Assembly (NCBI GenBank): GCA_003255065.1
Contig: QAOA01005269.1
Coordinates: 1 to 64,000, forward strand
Reading direction: 5' to 3'
DNA: 64,000 nucleotides
Source of the DNA: Cercis canadensis
Lineage: Eukaryota > Streptophyta > Magnoliopsida > Fabales > Fabaceae
The translations under genes and the position numbers were made by a program. Shown piece after piece: positions 23,001 through 36,044 of the stretch. The notes under the pieces were generated by a model. It worked only from the letters and a program-made list of their open reading frames with translations, had not been told where the DNA came from and ran no database searches. The first letter of the stretch is position 1, and every line of letters starts with the position of its first letter.

Positions 23001-26000
23001 CCATTCTCTCTACTAAACTATTTATTTGAATGATACTTATATAAAGTCCAATAACATAAATCTTCTTTACAAAATCATTTATAAAATATATATAATTGTA
23101 TTACAAATTGATGAGTACTAACTATTAATAAAGAGGTCTCTTTTTTTTTTTTTTTNTTTTTTTCTTTTGCAGAAAAGTGGTAGTATAACATACAATGGCC
23201 ATCAGCTACAAGAGTTCTGTGTTCAAAGGACTTCTGCTTACATTAGTCAAATAGACAATCACATAGCAGAGATGACAGCACGAGAAACTTTTGATTTTGC
23301 TGCTAGATGTCAAGGCGCAAGTGATAAGTTTGCAGGTATATTAACTTTCATTTTATGTAGTACCTATAAAAACAAAAAAACTAGGAAAATGCTATGCAAA
23401 CAGAATTTAATTGCTAGAATTGCTGTCAAACTGATGAGGACTTACTTACTACCTTGGAAAAATATATAATTTCTACTATTTTGTTTAATCCAACAATCAC
23501 ACTTAAATTCTGGTAGATTTTTTATGGGCTGTATTAAGCAGAACATTTTAGTAATTTACAATTCAATTTTCATTGCAGAATGCATATAAAAGGAATTATT
23601 TTATTTTTAGATTCCATTTTTTGAGCACCAAGTGTGATATAGTGGTGACTGACGAGAGGTCTACGTAGTTTCTAAGACATTAGAGATTCATATTTCCTTG
23701 CTGTCATGAAACCAAAAGAAAAATCTCATTTTTTCTGCCCCTGATGTCTTCCCTTTCATGTTTTTTTTTTTTTTTTTTTTTTNTTTTTTTTTTTTTTTTT
23801 TTGCAGAGTATTTGAATGATCTGGCTCGCTTGGAGAAGGAAAGGGACATACGTCCTAATCCAGAAATAGACGCATTTATGAAGGTTTTCAACTAAAATGT
23901 GTTAATAGGTTTATGACAATGATGCATGCCTTGCATAGCATATCCTAATATCTTATTTTTGCAATTGAATTAATTCCACAGGCATCATCTGTTAGTGGCA
24001 ACAGCCACAGTGTGGCCACAGACTATATCTTGAAAGTGCTTGGTCTTGATATATGTTCAGAGACGATAGTTGGCAATGATATGCTTAGGGGTGTCTCTGG
24101 TGGCCAAAAGAAGAGAGTGACAACAGGTTTCTATCTCCCCTCTCCAGAAATTAGCTGCAATTTCTAGATCTAATATGTATTGTACTTTGATGATACACAA
24201 GCACACTAGCACAACTTGTTTGGGATCTCTCGAAAAAATTGAGGCTTAAGATTCGAATTCTCATTCTCCTATATCCCCAACTAAAAAATCTATCTCTGTT
24301 TATCTAATGGAGAAAATAAAATAGAAAAACATATTGCACTTTGATGTAATAAAAAATGTTCATATATAATCCAGTTGTTGACATCAGGGAAAAGATAACA
24401 GATACATATAATTAGAAAAGCTGCATAGTTTATCCATTTACGTGCAGAACTATCATATTCCGGTTGTTTGTACTGATGTGGATTATTTCGGTCATGAATT
24501 AGTATATTGTATTAGAGATCCATAAGCAGTTTCTAGATAATACAAAAATGTAAGATTTCATAAAATTGTGGCTGTGTCTGAACTGTAAAATTAAAATTGT
24601 TGTGAATTAAAGTGGCACAGTTCCAAGAATCAATGACACAGTGTCACTTTGCTTTTTATAGGAGAAATGATTATTGGACCAAGAAAGACTCTATTTATGG
24701 ATGAAATCTCAACTGGACTTGATAGCTCTACTACATACCAGATAGTAAAATGCATAAGAAATTTTGTTCATGAGATGGACGGTACTGTAATCATGGCTCT
24801 TCTTCAGCCTGCACCTGAGACATTTGAGCTCTTTGATGATCTGGTGCTTCTATCAGAAGGATATGTGGTATATCAAGGCCCTAGAGAAAAGGTGCTGGAG
24901 TTTTTTGAGTCATTAGGTTTCCAACTACCACCACGTAAGGGGATTGCAGATTTTCTTCAGGAGGTATATATGTTCTATACATAGTTTTATAGTCTAGTGC
25001 TTTCTTTAAGTTCTTTCTTAACTTGTCTCTCTTTTTCAGGCAACCTCTAAAAAGGATCAAGCTCAATATTGGGCTGATCCTTCAAAGCCATATAAATATC
25101 TTTCAGTTCCAGAGATTGCAGAAGCCTTCAGAAATTCCAGATTTGGAAGGTCTGCGGAATCCATGTATACTGCTTCATATGATAAATCTAAGTGTCATCC
25201 TTCAGCTTTGCCCAGAACCAAATTTGCTGTATCAAAGATGGAGCTCTTTAAGGCTTGCTTTGAACGAGAAGTGCTCTTGATCAAGAGGCATAGGTTTCTC
25301 TATGTTTTTAGGACATGCCAGGTATCATTGATTAAACTATCATGGTTCAACATGAGAACTGAAAAGATTCAATTATTCTTTCATGAGTGGGATTCATGAG
25401 TAACTTTAGATTGTCTCTACCACCTTTCCTTCCCATCTTCTTACAACTTGGATTGTTATGCATACTTACTAGCATTCTTTGCTCTTTCATGATATTCTTG
25501 GCTGTGACTATACTGTGCTAATCCTTTTTCCAATTTAATGAGTGTCTGGGCTCTCTCATCTTTGGTGATTTTAGGTGAAATAAGCTTCATGTTAAGGGAA
25601 AGAGTAGAACAAAAAAAAAGAAAAATTAGAAAAGGGTATAATTCTAAAGACTGTTATGATGTTTAGCAATAACTTTAATTCTTGAATTAGTTTAACGATG
25701 AAAATAGCATTCTTTGAGGACATATAATATTAAAATCATGTTTCTTATATAATCTTCAATCATAAAGCTTCGATGGATGGAAATTATCTTATAAAGTATT
25801 TGAGGAATACATAATAAACTCCTTAAAGGACATGAGTGCTACTTGCAAGTCCTTTCCAGAAGATTTCTTAATACATATTTTGTCATGTTGTCAAAGGTTG
25901 CTTTTGTTGGAATTGTCACATGTACAGTATTCCTACGAACAAGATTACATTCTGACAATGAGAATCATGGCAACCTTTATCTTTCTGCCCTCTTTTATGG

Positions 26001-29000
26001 GCTGGTTCACATCATGTTCAATGGCATGTCTGAGCTAACTCTCATGATATCACGGCTCCCAGTCTTTTATAAGCATAGAGATAACTCCTTCTATCCAGCA
26101 TGGGCATGGACTCTGGCCAGTTGGATTCTTCGTGTGCCTTATTCGATTCTTGAAGCTGTTATATGGACTATTGTTGTATACTACACTGTTGGATTTGCCC
26201 CTTCTCCTGGAAGGTATATTTCTGTACATCCTTTAGTTGTGATTTATCCCCATAGTACGTAATTGCATTGTTTTTAATATTTTTCTTTTACCTTCATACT
26301 CAATGTATTCTGTTAAACATTTCAGGTTTTTTCGCTACATGTTATTACTTTTTACAGTGCACCAAATGGCATTAGGTCTCTTCAGGTTGATTGGTGCTGT
26401 TGCGAGAGACACAGTCCTTGCCAATACATTTGGATCAGCTGCACTCCTAGTTATATTCTTGCTGGGAGGATTCATTATCCCAAAAGGTAGACACAAAGTC
26501 ACAAACTGTTGAATAAAAGTAAACTGCATTTCTGTTATTGATTTGGCTGATATTCTTTCAGGAATGATTAAACCATGGTGGATTTGGGGTTACTGGCTGT
26601 CACCACTGACCTATGGACAACGTGCAATTTCTGTCAATGAATTTACTGGCACGAGGTGGATGGAGGTATTTTATGCTGTCTTATGTAACTTTCTGGTTGT
26701 TTTTCTGTTACTTGATACTATTTGTGACAAACATTGTTAAAACATTTCAACTATCCTTTTTTGTCAATAATTTTATAAATGATGGCACCCTCTTTGTAGA
26801 AATCAGCGTTTGGAAACAGCACAGTTGGATATAATATTCTACATTCACACAGCTTACCAAGTGATGATTATTGGTATTGGGTTGGACTTGGAGTTTTAAT
26901 ACTCTATGCGATTCTATTCAACACTGTGGTCATTATGGCCTTGGCCTATATGAACCGTAAGTTTAGAATAATTTTACCCCTTTTACTATTTTGCATTCTC
27001 ATGGATGCAATTTCTTTTAAGATATAATGGTTGTTCCCCATGACCAAATGACATTGATATATGTTTTATCTTCTTTTCACTTTTGCAAACCACAGCACTG
27101 CAAAAAGCGCAGACGATTGTTCCGGTTGATGACTCCGAAAAGGATTCTACTGGAGATGGTAATATGCCATCCAAAATTTGAGTATAAATTTGTCTAACAT
27201 CTACTTCACTTTCTTTGATACATTGACAGTGGTTCACAAATCCATCACTTGATTATGCAGACTATCAGGTCCATGATTTCAGTCCCGGATCTTGTGGGAA
27301 GGACAGTGAAAAGAAGGGAATGATTCTTCCCTTTCAGCCATTGACAATGACATTCCATAATGTCAATTATTTTGTGGATATGCCAAAGGTGGGAGACTTT
27401 TGGTTTTTACTTGAATGCTTCTGTTAGATATGTAGAAAGTAAAACAGCAGATGATTATAGGACTTTCACTTTCCTATAAGCAGGAGATAAGCAAACAAGG
27501 CATATCAGAAACTAGGTTGCAGCTGTTGTCAAATGTCAGTGGAGTTTTCTCACCAGGTGTCCTTACAGCATTAGTGGGGTCAAGTGGAGCTGGAAAGACC
27601 ACTTTAATGGATGTGCTTGCTGGCAGGAAAACTGGAGGATTCATTGAGGGAGACATTAGAATATCTGGTTACCCAAAAGAGCAACAAACATTTGCCAGAA
27701 TATCAGGATATGTTGAACAAAATGATATACACTCTCCTCAGGTGACAGTAGAGGAATCGCTATGGTTTTCTGCATCTCTTCGCCTTCCAAAGGAAGTCAG
27801 CAAAGAGAAAAAACATGTAAGTTGCTACACCAGATATTGTATGTCTTATTCTTTGTTGAAAATTTTCCTACATTAATTCATTGGCATGTTCTGCAGGAAT
27901 TTGTTGAACAAGTTATGAGACTAGTAGAGCTTGATACTTTGAGACATGCTTTGGTTGGGATGCCAGCTAGTTCTGGCCTGTCAACAGAGCAGAGAAAGAG
28001 GTTGACAATTGCAGCGGAGCTTGTGGCAAACCCTTCCATTATTTTTATGGATGAACCTACTTCTGGACTTGATGCACGTGCAGCAGCCATTGTTATGAGA
28101 ACCGTTCGAAACACTGTTGATACTGGAAGAACAGTGGTTTGCACAATACATCAACCAAGCATTGATATATTTGAAGCATTTGATGAAGTTAGTTCAATTA
28201 CTATTTTCTAGATAATTGACTACTGTGACAATTATAGTGATGCACTAGCTTTCTGTCAAAGGGTCTAAACTTTTTTCTTTCATTCACAGTTACTTCTCAT
28301 AAAACGTGGGGGACAAGTCATATATGGGGGAAAGCTTGGTGTGCAATCACATATAATGATAAACTATTTTCAGGTGACATCACTTTTAAATTGTTTTGTT
28401 TGTAATTTTATTACTGTCCACCCATTAATCTTGAATAGTCAGTGTGTCAAGTTAGAAGCTTTATAAATAGAATTTAATTAGGTGACATCATTGCTAATGA
28501 CCTACGGGTTTAGTGACACTTTCTTTGGTCATAAGAACCAGAGGGTTGATGTCAAGGTTTTTATTTCTCCTCTGTATACCCCCTCTCCTTTGCCCAGCGC
28601 AATGCGCTCCCTTATAATGAGGTGACATCATCTAGCCTGGTATTCTGTTCAAAACTTCGATCTTAGTGGATCTTCTCCTTAATGTCTTTCTTTGCTGTTA
28701 TCATGGATATTCTCCTATTTGCTCTGCAGGGTATCAGTGGAATTCCCCCAATTCCTAGCGGCTACAATCCCGCTACTTGGGTTCTTGAGATTACCACACC
28801 TGGTACTGAAGAGAGACTTCATGTAGATTTTGCAGATGTTTACAGAAATTCTCAACTATACAGGTGACATGGATATGTTTTTCTTGTGTACTACCAGCAA
28901 GGTCTCCCTTTTTATTCCTGTTTTAACTGCTTTTGTTTTGAGATGAATGAGTAAAATGTCTTCACAATTTTACCTCAGGGAGGTGGAAACTTCTATTAAG

Positions 29001-31045
29001 CAATTTGCACAACCCCCTGCTGGATCAGAACCACTGAAGTTTGCTTCCACATATTCACAAAACTCATGGTCCCAATTTTTGTTGTGCTTATGGAAACAAA
29101 ACCATGTGTACTGGAGAAGTCCACAATACACTGCCATGAGGATGATCTTTACCACGATGAGTGCTTTGATATTTGGTACTGTATTTTGGGACGTGGGTTC
29201 AAAAAGGTAACCATTCTTTATAATCTCATTTCTCATAAGGGAAATATCTTATAAATGAACAAGTATACTAATGAAAGAGGACAAATAAGCAACAACTGTG
29301 TCATTGGAAGTATGCAACATGACTTACTTTCTAGGAGAAGCAAAGGAAAGAAAGTCTGTTTGAGACTTGATAAAATCATTATTATTGGTCTTGGTAATAT
29401 TTATTAGTCCTGGCTAATCCTACTATTAGAAGTTAGATCATTTAGAACATTAGAGTTAGTGGCGGAGCTTTTAAGGGCACATAGATGTAATTTACTTTAA
29501 AAAATTATCTAGACCCCTCAAAATTTAAAAACAAAAATATTAATATGGCTCCCTAAAACTAGTCTACAATTTATTGAGCGTCTCTTTGTCCCCTCAAGAA
29601 TTTAGCTCAAGCTCTGCCACGGATTAGAGTCCCTTTACTTTGATCAAGGATAGATTGGAACTTACTGAATATGCAAGAGTTGTGATTTTTTGCAACTTAG
29701 TAACACAGGACTTGAGATTTTTCCTCTCTTCTCTTTGGAAAATGTTGAAGAACCCCTATCTCAATTTTCTTGATGTCACGTTACAGTAAATTTTGTTTGC
29801 ACTCTATTGAATGTCCTCTTTATTATAAATTTCTGATCAGAACTATTATCATGTTCATCACATTAATGTGCTGTAGGGCATCAGCACAAGAGTTGTTTGT
29901 GGTTATGGGTGCTCTTTACTCTGCATGCTTGTTTCTTGGGGTCAACAACGCTTCTTCAGTACAACCAATTGTTTCGATAGAGAGGACAGTCTTTTACAGA
30001 GAAAAAGCAGCTGGAATGTACTCTCCAATCTCATATGCTGCAGCTCAGGTAAGTGTCACAGCACTGATAGTGATATTGAAGGGTAAATTTCTTTTACAAG
30101 TAATTTATCCTAATTTCTAAATCTGATTGACAGGGACTTGTGGAGATTCCATACATTTTTGCTCAGACTATAGTATTTGGTGTAATCACATATTTTATGG
30201 TTAATTTTGAAATGACAGCTGGTAAGATTTCAACTCTTCATCTCATGATGGTTCTTGCAAATGGCACCTTCTCTCCTTATAGCAACTAGGGTATTTGATG
30301 TCAAGACATGTTGTTTCGTTTTCTTAAATATATATATTTTTCTCTATATTGCAGGAAAGTTTTTACTCTATCTTGTGTTCATGTTTCTTACATTCACCTA
30401 CTTCACCTTTTACGGCATGATGGCTATTGGCGTTACACCAAACCAGCATCTAGCTGCAATTATTTCTTCTGCACTTTACTCTCTATGGAATCTTCTCTCA
30501 GGGTTCCTTGTTCCCAAATCGGTGAGTAATCTTATACTTTCTGCAGAAAAGATAAATTTCTTTTAGACGTGTACCTTTTATCTTTCCTCTATTGCCTCTA
30601 GTAAAAATTTTAAAACATAATACATGAATCAATAGAGTAGTAAAGAGTATAGTCTTTGCCCTTAGCTGAAGAAAGATGAAGTCAAATTAGTTTCTTGGTT
30701 ATTTAACACATAAGTCTACCAATCTTTTTGGTCCTAATGCTAATATTTGATGTAATGTTTCAGTTTATTCCAAAATGGTGGATTTGGTTCTATTATATCT
30801 GCCCAGTTTCTTGGACGCTACGTGGTATCATCACGTCTCAGCTTGGTAATGTGGAAACCAAACTTGTTGCACCTGGATTTCATGGCACTGTGAAAGATTA
30901 CTTAGCAGTTACTCTTGGATATGATCCTGAAATTAACGGTGTTTCAGCAGTATTGGTGTCAGTGATAATGCTCATATGCTTTGTTCTCTTCTTCTTTGGT
31001 TCCTTTGCTGTATCAGTCAAAGTCTTGAATTTCCAAAGGAGATGA
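20097..31045 (+). CDS. ABCG31: full-size PDR-type ABCG transporter, ABCG31/PDR3-like
   Basis: Plasma-membrane ABC exporter of the plant PDR subfamily, order NBD1-TMD1-NBD2-TMD2; Arabidopsis ABCG31 takes part in abscisic acid export in seeds. Exons: 20097-20452, 21959-22079, 22173-22261, 22429-22513, 23173-23335, 23807-23883, 23982-24126, 24662-24963, 25040-25321, 25897-26213, 26326-26486, 26562-26665, 26800-26956, 27096-27158, 27261-27388, 27484-27816, 27897-28187, 28290-28373, 28730-28863, 28979-29206, 29877-30048, 30134-30221, 30355-30521, 30764-31045. All junctions are GT/AG and phases agree; total 4329 nt, 1442 aa plus stop. Walker [10 protein letters not shown] (about residue 195), signature VSGGQKKR, Walker B LFMDEIS; second half GSSGAGKTT (about 890), [16 protein letters not shown]-terminus VLNFQRR is typical. 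No disabling change seen. Two N bases fall in intronic poly-T (23156, 23783). The ABCG31 assignment rests on remembered similarity, including the N-terminal region; substrate is unproven here. Confidence 0.93.
20505..21600 (+). repeat. intron-1 duplication carrying a second copy of the promoter
   Basis: Promoter 19741-19887 reappears at about 20929-21068. It is followed directly by a copy (21078-21211) of the sequence just after exon 1 (20505-20640). The part containing leader and exon 1 (19888-20504) is missing from the second copy. The intron segment 20665-20760 is also repeated at 21507-21600, with about 290 bp of unrelated sequence inserted (21215-21505). This is a tandem duplication of promoter, exon 1 and intron start that later lost its exon. 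Confidence 0.8.
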
Positions 31046-31896
31046 TAGGATCAGAGAAGCTGTTGTTAATAAGTGCAACTTATATGCTTTAGGATCAATC
31101 TCATTGAGAATATGTAGGGTGAGATTTATAAGATGGAGCATTTTTCATAGTTTACCTATGTGCTAGCCAAATTCTCAGAAGAAAGACAAAGAGCATTTAA
31201 TTTTAACTAGCATTTAACATTCAAAACCAGAGAAAATAACATAAACTAATAAATTGATGCCAAGTCAAGAATATTTTGACACAACCAATATAAATTTAGA
31301 TTCAGTCATGTCACATGATTCATGTTGTGAAAATCTGAACAAGCTCATCTAAACCACTTAATTTAAAGCTCATATGAACTATTAACTATGTATTATCACG
31401 TCAGCATTTTATCACTGCATCTAAATCCACAAACATCTCATGTTACTTGTTACAATTTCATGAATTTTAGGAAGAAAATATAAGCAGGACTTTTCACAAG
31501 TCCTAGATCAATTTCTATGACATGGGAACATAGTGAAATATTAAGACAATTGTTCAAAGATAAGAATGTGATGAAGAAAATCTGCTCACAATATTGTGCT
31601 TTAATTAACACAAGAAATTTGTGAAGTGATTGTAGCAATTGTAGTCCAGCAAATGGAGCTGGTAACCGCCCCAGAAGCCAAAAAATGTAACATCAATAGC
31701 TTATGTACAAGTAACAAGAAAAACTCCAGAATCAGATAAACGTATACAAAAACGTTTGTGATTCAATTTAGTTTATTACATATTACATACCATGGATCAT
31801 CATTCATCATTAATATTTAGACATCTGATTATACTACAGAATAAAACAGATCACATATTCATCGTCCATCAACAAATATCACCACCGTCGTCGGCA
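31046..31896. other. convergent 3' flanks of ABCG31-like gene and small minus-strand gene
   Basis: AT-rich; presumably holds the 3' UTRs of the two convergent genes. I see no further gene, RNA or transposon ends. Confidence 0.5.
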
Positions 31897-32127
31897 TCAT
31901 ACAGTGGCGACCGCCACTGGATCTTCAAAGTTAGGATCCTTTGCATCCAGAGCCTCGTGCTCGCACCCGATATCAACCTGCGAGTAGCCGTTGCCGATCC
32001 AGGTAAACTTGCCGCCATGCCCTCCCTTCTTTGGCGATCCGCTCATCCCCGTCGCCGATTTCCGATCCCTTCTCGTCTCCGGCAACGGTTTCCCATTTGC
32101 TTTGTGGCTCTTCCCCGTGTACTTCAT
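31897..32127 (-). CDS. 76-aa basic protein with PKKGGHGGKFTW motif
   Basis: Single-exon reading frame. The N-terminus is Lys/Arg-rich (MKYTGKSHKANG), then a central SGSPKKGGHGGKFTW (about residues 30-44) and a C-terminal acidic part with DAKDPNFEDP (about 61-70). A similar PKKGG-GGK-W plus D-KDPN combination precedes the MA3 domains of PDCD4-family translation regulators. Here there are no MA3 domains, so this is either a short plant relative or a stand-alone version of that segment. The region is distinctly GC-richer than its surroundings, which supports coding. A TATA-like sequence lies about 45 bp upstream on the same strand. Function not known to me. Confidence 0.7.
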   Translation of the reverse strand: MKYTGKSHKANGKPLPETRRDRKSATGMSGSPKKGGHGGKFTWIGNGYSQVDIGCEHEALDAKDPNFEDPVAVATV

Positions 32128-32170
32128 TCTTTCGCTCTCACTCTCACTCCCTCCATTCCCGTGTTCCCTT

Positions 32171-32179
32171 CATATATAG
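32171..32179 (-). promoter_or_regulatory. TATA-like box of the small minus-strand gene
   Basis: On the minus strand it reads TCTATATATG, about 45 bp upstream of the start codon at 32127. This would leave a leader of roughly 15-20 nt. Confidence 0.4.
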
Positions 32180-33144
32180 AAGGGGAAGAGGGCAATAACG
32201 AGAGTTCAAGTTTATAATTTCAAATTTTTTTTTTTTTTTCTGATCGAGTCTGTGGGTGTATAAAACTGTGATTGAGAAGGTGCAATCGGATAAGAACGAT
32301 GATGAGTTAATCTAAATACGGTAACAACAACGTGAGACCACATTGCAGCATGCCAATCTTCAAGTGACTGTTTGGCCAATGCTAATTGTTTGGGTGGGTC
32401 CCAACGTTCAAGTTTATGTAACAGTTTTTTTTTTTTTTGTCATACAAAGATTAAGTTAAATTTTTTAATCGGACCTCAATTGTTTGTAGAATATCTCTTA
32501 ACGAGTTAATGTTTGTGCTTGTGTAGAATTTGAGAGAAGAATAATGTTAGTTATACATATTTAAATGTAATAATATTATGTCATAGTTGACATANGAGCC
32601 ATCTATTTCATTAAAGCTCATTTCAACCATTAAATATTAATGTGTTTTAATGGTTGAAATGATCTTAAATAGAATAGACGGCTTAAATCTAAACAACATG
32701 ACTCAAGTTAACATGACTGGATCTTTTCCCAAGGGGAAGAGGGCAATATCGAGAGTTCAAGTTTATAATTTAAATTTTTTTTTTTTTTTCTGATCGAGTC
32801 TGTGGGTGTATAAAACTGTGATTGAGAAGGTGCAATCGGATAAGAACGATGATGAGTTAATCTAAATACGGTAACAACAACGTGAGACCACATTGCAGCA
32901 TGCCAATCTTCAAGTGACTGTTTGGCCAATGCTAATTGTTTGGGTGGGTCCCAACGTTCAAGTTTATGTAACAGTTTTTTTTTTTTTTGTCATACAAAGA
33001 TTAAGTTAAATTTTTTAATCGGACCTCAATTGTTTGTAGAATATCTCTTAACGAGTTACTGTTTGTGCTTGTGTAGAATTTGGGAGAAGAATAATGTTAG
33101 TTATACATATTTAAATGTAATAATATTATGTCATAGTTGACATA
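32180..33144. repeat. 415-bp duplicated flanks around the N at 32595
   Basis: 32180-32594 and 32731-33144 are nearly identical (only a few mismatches). The first copy ends exactly at the N. This is what two overlapping, unmerged contig ends or haplotypes look like. The sequence is AT-rich upstream DNA of the small minus-strand gene. Only one copy is likely to be real. Confidence 0.8.
32596..32725. mobile_element. palindromic MITE-like element, left part lost in gap
   Basis: Contains an imperfect inverted repeat: GCTCATTTCAACCATTAAA at 32619-32637 pairs with the TTTAATGGTTGAAATGATC region after it. It continues into AACATGACTCAAG and GACTGGATC. The same palindrome and the same right-hand tail occur at 51080-51212, also directly after an N. 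If the element is a full palindrome, its left outer arm falls in the gap. Confidence 0.55.
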
Positions 33145-34260
33145 ATATTAAATGATTTATAGTCGAGTGATATTAAAATCATCTTCAAGATTTATAAATT
33201 TTGTTTTTGAACTCAAAATTGTAACAAAAAATCATAAAATATAATTGACATAATTTAAGTAACTCTTGACTCAGTACATATTTGTCTATTAGACATAATT
33301 TATGTTAGCTTTCTTTTTGGTTTGATATTTCTTATAAAATTTTCTATATCTTTGATAATTAAATTTTTTAATACGATATATCCTCAAAATTTTGAGAGAA
33401 TGCTTACTTTGCTTTTTAACAAAGGCTTTTGAATTGAGTAAATTAAGACAAAGTATCGTATTATGCTTAATGAAAAAAACTCACATCATGCAGATGTAAA
33501 GGATAATCAACAAAGAGAAAGAAATATCTCTTGCCTCCAAGTATGCGTTTTTTTTTTTTTTGTAGTGTTTTAAAAATTGAACATGCCATGTGTTAAGTGG
33601 ATTTTATATCCATTTTTATAGATGTTTTTAGTTTAATATTGTGTAAGTTTCTTGAGGTTTTTAAGTTTTAATTAAAGTAATTTTTTTATTTATGTAGGTT
33701 TAATGAAATTATGAAATTTGTGTGATTTGTGGCTTAAAAGATGAAAAAGTGCCAAGAATTTGTGCTTGGAAGACAGAGAGTAGGCGCTCTAGCGCCTGTG
33801 AGTGAAGAAAAGGAAATTTCCACAAGCACACAAGGGTCCCAACACCCATAAGAGAGAGCCCCAGCGCTCTAGGACAGAATAGAAAAGGCGCAGCCCCTCC
33901 AATGTAGCGCCTCAGCCCTTGTTCTCGGACAACAGGCCATGTTTCCAAGTTCCAGGCGGCCCAGCTCATGTCCATAGGCACCCCATCTCCCGCACTTCCA
34001 TCTTGACCAGAGGCAAAACGCCCTTGCACTTCCAAACAAGAGCCCCAATGCTAGCCTTTGACTTTTCGTAGACATAGTTTTGTTTCCTATTTGAAATATG
34101 ATTATTTGTAATTAGTATAATAGATACTTTTAGGGTTTAAAAACTCTCTCTTCTCTCTGGACGTTTTTAAAGGCAAGAAAAAGGCAAAAGCATGGATTTG
34201 GAGCAAGGATTAGTGACATCAAGTCTTATTCTTCAACACTGAGTTTTAATCTTTTCTCCC
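33145..34260. other. gene-free; GC-rich possible LTR remnant at 33750-34080
   Basis: 33145-33740 is AT-rich with no gene. 33760-34080 is clearly GC-richer and contains repeated GGCGCT/AGCGCC motifs (for example GGCGCTCTAGCGCC near 33784). It is followed by a stretch with TTTTAGGGTTTAAAAACTC. This composition is common in LTRs of large plant Ty3 elements, but I could not find both ends or a target duplication, so the assignment is weak. Confidence 0.3.
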
Positions 34261-34650
34261 TTGAATCATGTATACAAGCGTTCACAAATGAAGCAATTGG
34301 GATACACCATTTTAGGTGATATGTTGGAATTTCTTGCATCAACAAAATGGAGAGACCTTACTCAAGAAAAGAAAGCTGAGTTTGAGTCCTTAGTAGATGA
34401 AATGGAGACTTTGCGCTTTGATATTCAATGGCTGGATAGTACTCGAGCAATGATTAAGCAAAGCAAGATAGATGAAGAAATCGTTAATCAAATGAAGACA
34501 CTTGAAGTGAAGGAGGCAGAACAAGAGATTGAAATGGAGGATTTAGAGGCTCGCCTTCAGAAGGTTAAGTTGGAACTAGTCATTACTAAGTCACAACTGC
34601 ACACCACAAGATCTGAGCTTGGGAACTTGAATGACTTCCTAGGATTTTGA
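34261..34650 (+). pseudogene. coiled-coil fragment like MATH/coiled-coil proteins
   Basis: 129-codon frame without a convincing promoter. The start codon lacks support; a preceding exon or simple truncation is possible. The motif YTILGDMLEFLASTK, then DEMETLRFDIQWLDS, then a heptad-rich coiled coil (about residues 70-120) resembles the C-terminal part of plant MATH-domain/coiled-coil proteins, which read roughly ALGRVLHFLKTTK...ELETFRFDLAWLE. No MATH domain is present upstream. It most likely is a relic carried by a transposon or segmental duplication. Confidence 0.45.
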
Positions 34651-35743
34651 CCTTTTGTCTATTTTCTTCACCATAGATGTGTCTACCTACTTTTGTTATG
34701 TCTTTATTCTAGGCTATCCATTTGATTATGTTTATCAACAATTTACAAGTAGTTATGTGAATATACTCAGTTGAGTCTCAAACATTATTCCTTATTTTAA
34801 TTGGGTCTTGTATACCATGTCCATTGTCTAAGATGGGCATGGTTGCTCATGCTTTTTTCTCATTGTGTGATTCGAGTCATTGTCATGTATTATTAACTTC
34901 CGAATTCTCTTCAAGCCCTTCAAATAGATAACATTTCATTTCTTTTGAATTATTTTTCCTTTATTTCATTTTAGCTTCGTAAAATTAATTCCTTTTTGTT
35001 AAAAATCAAAAAAATTACAATATATATGTACATATATTTTCAAAAAACTCCTATATAAAAAAGAAGAGACATATAAGTTATGAATAAGGCAATAACACTA
35101 CCATAATAATACCAGAACCACTTCGAGCAGGCACACTAGGATTTGATCTCAATCTTATAAATCTCTCCAACTTTAATAGCTGGGTACATGATCACTTTCT
35201 CGGGGTCTCCTAAAATTAATTTCATTCCTTTATGGCTGCAGCATGTCATTATATATTTTTTTGATTCCCTTTTCTGTTGATTTGTGTTTTCAAATTAGCA
35301 CTTAGTATCTTCTTTCATCTACTTTATATGTGTTTTATTTTTCTTTTTGGTCCTTGGAAAGTGAAATATGTTTCATCAGCTTTGTATGTTGCACTAAGTG
35401 AAATTTTTATTTATTAATTACTTATTAGCCTTGAAATTGAGTGAATTACGGGTAATTGTGAGTAAAAAAGCTCAAACTTAGAATAAACATTATAAGTAAG
35501 AGAAAAATCCTGAATTAAGGAGAAATATAGTAAAACTAAAGAAAAAAAATACAAAAGTTCAAGAAAAAGAAAGTTAAATTTAATGTGTCTTTTTTTAATT
35601 TGTTAACTAGATGGCATATATGTTTCAAATTTAATATGTATTACCATTTACCACCAACATTATTACATATCCAATGCCTAACTCCAATTTTTGTAATCTT
35701 TATGTGTTTATTATAAGTTAGTGTTGTGGGCTGCTTACTCACA
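34651..35743. other. intergenic upstream of NBS-LRR pseudogene
   Basis: AT-rich, no gene. It would include the promoter of the NBS-LRR locus, but no specific element can be defended. Confidence 0.5.
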
Positions 35744-36044
35744 ATGACGGCGGTGGGTGAGGGGTTGGCTGCCAATCTTGCATCCGAGGCTTCAAAAGGC
35801 GTGTTCATCCTTGCAAAACGTCATTCTAGCTATTGCTTTCATTTCAGTAAGTATGTTACAGAGTTTCAAACTGAACTGAAGAACCTGGAATCCACACGAA
35901 ACGATGCACTAGAACGTGAAAGAAGAGCAAAGGATAATAATGAAGAGATTACTGATGTTGCCAAGAACTGGTTGGGCAAAGGCAAGGATCTCGTAGATGA
36001 TGTAGAGGAGCTAAAGAAGAAGACAGAGGAAGAGAGCGAGTGTG

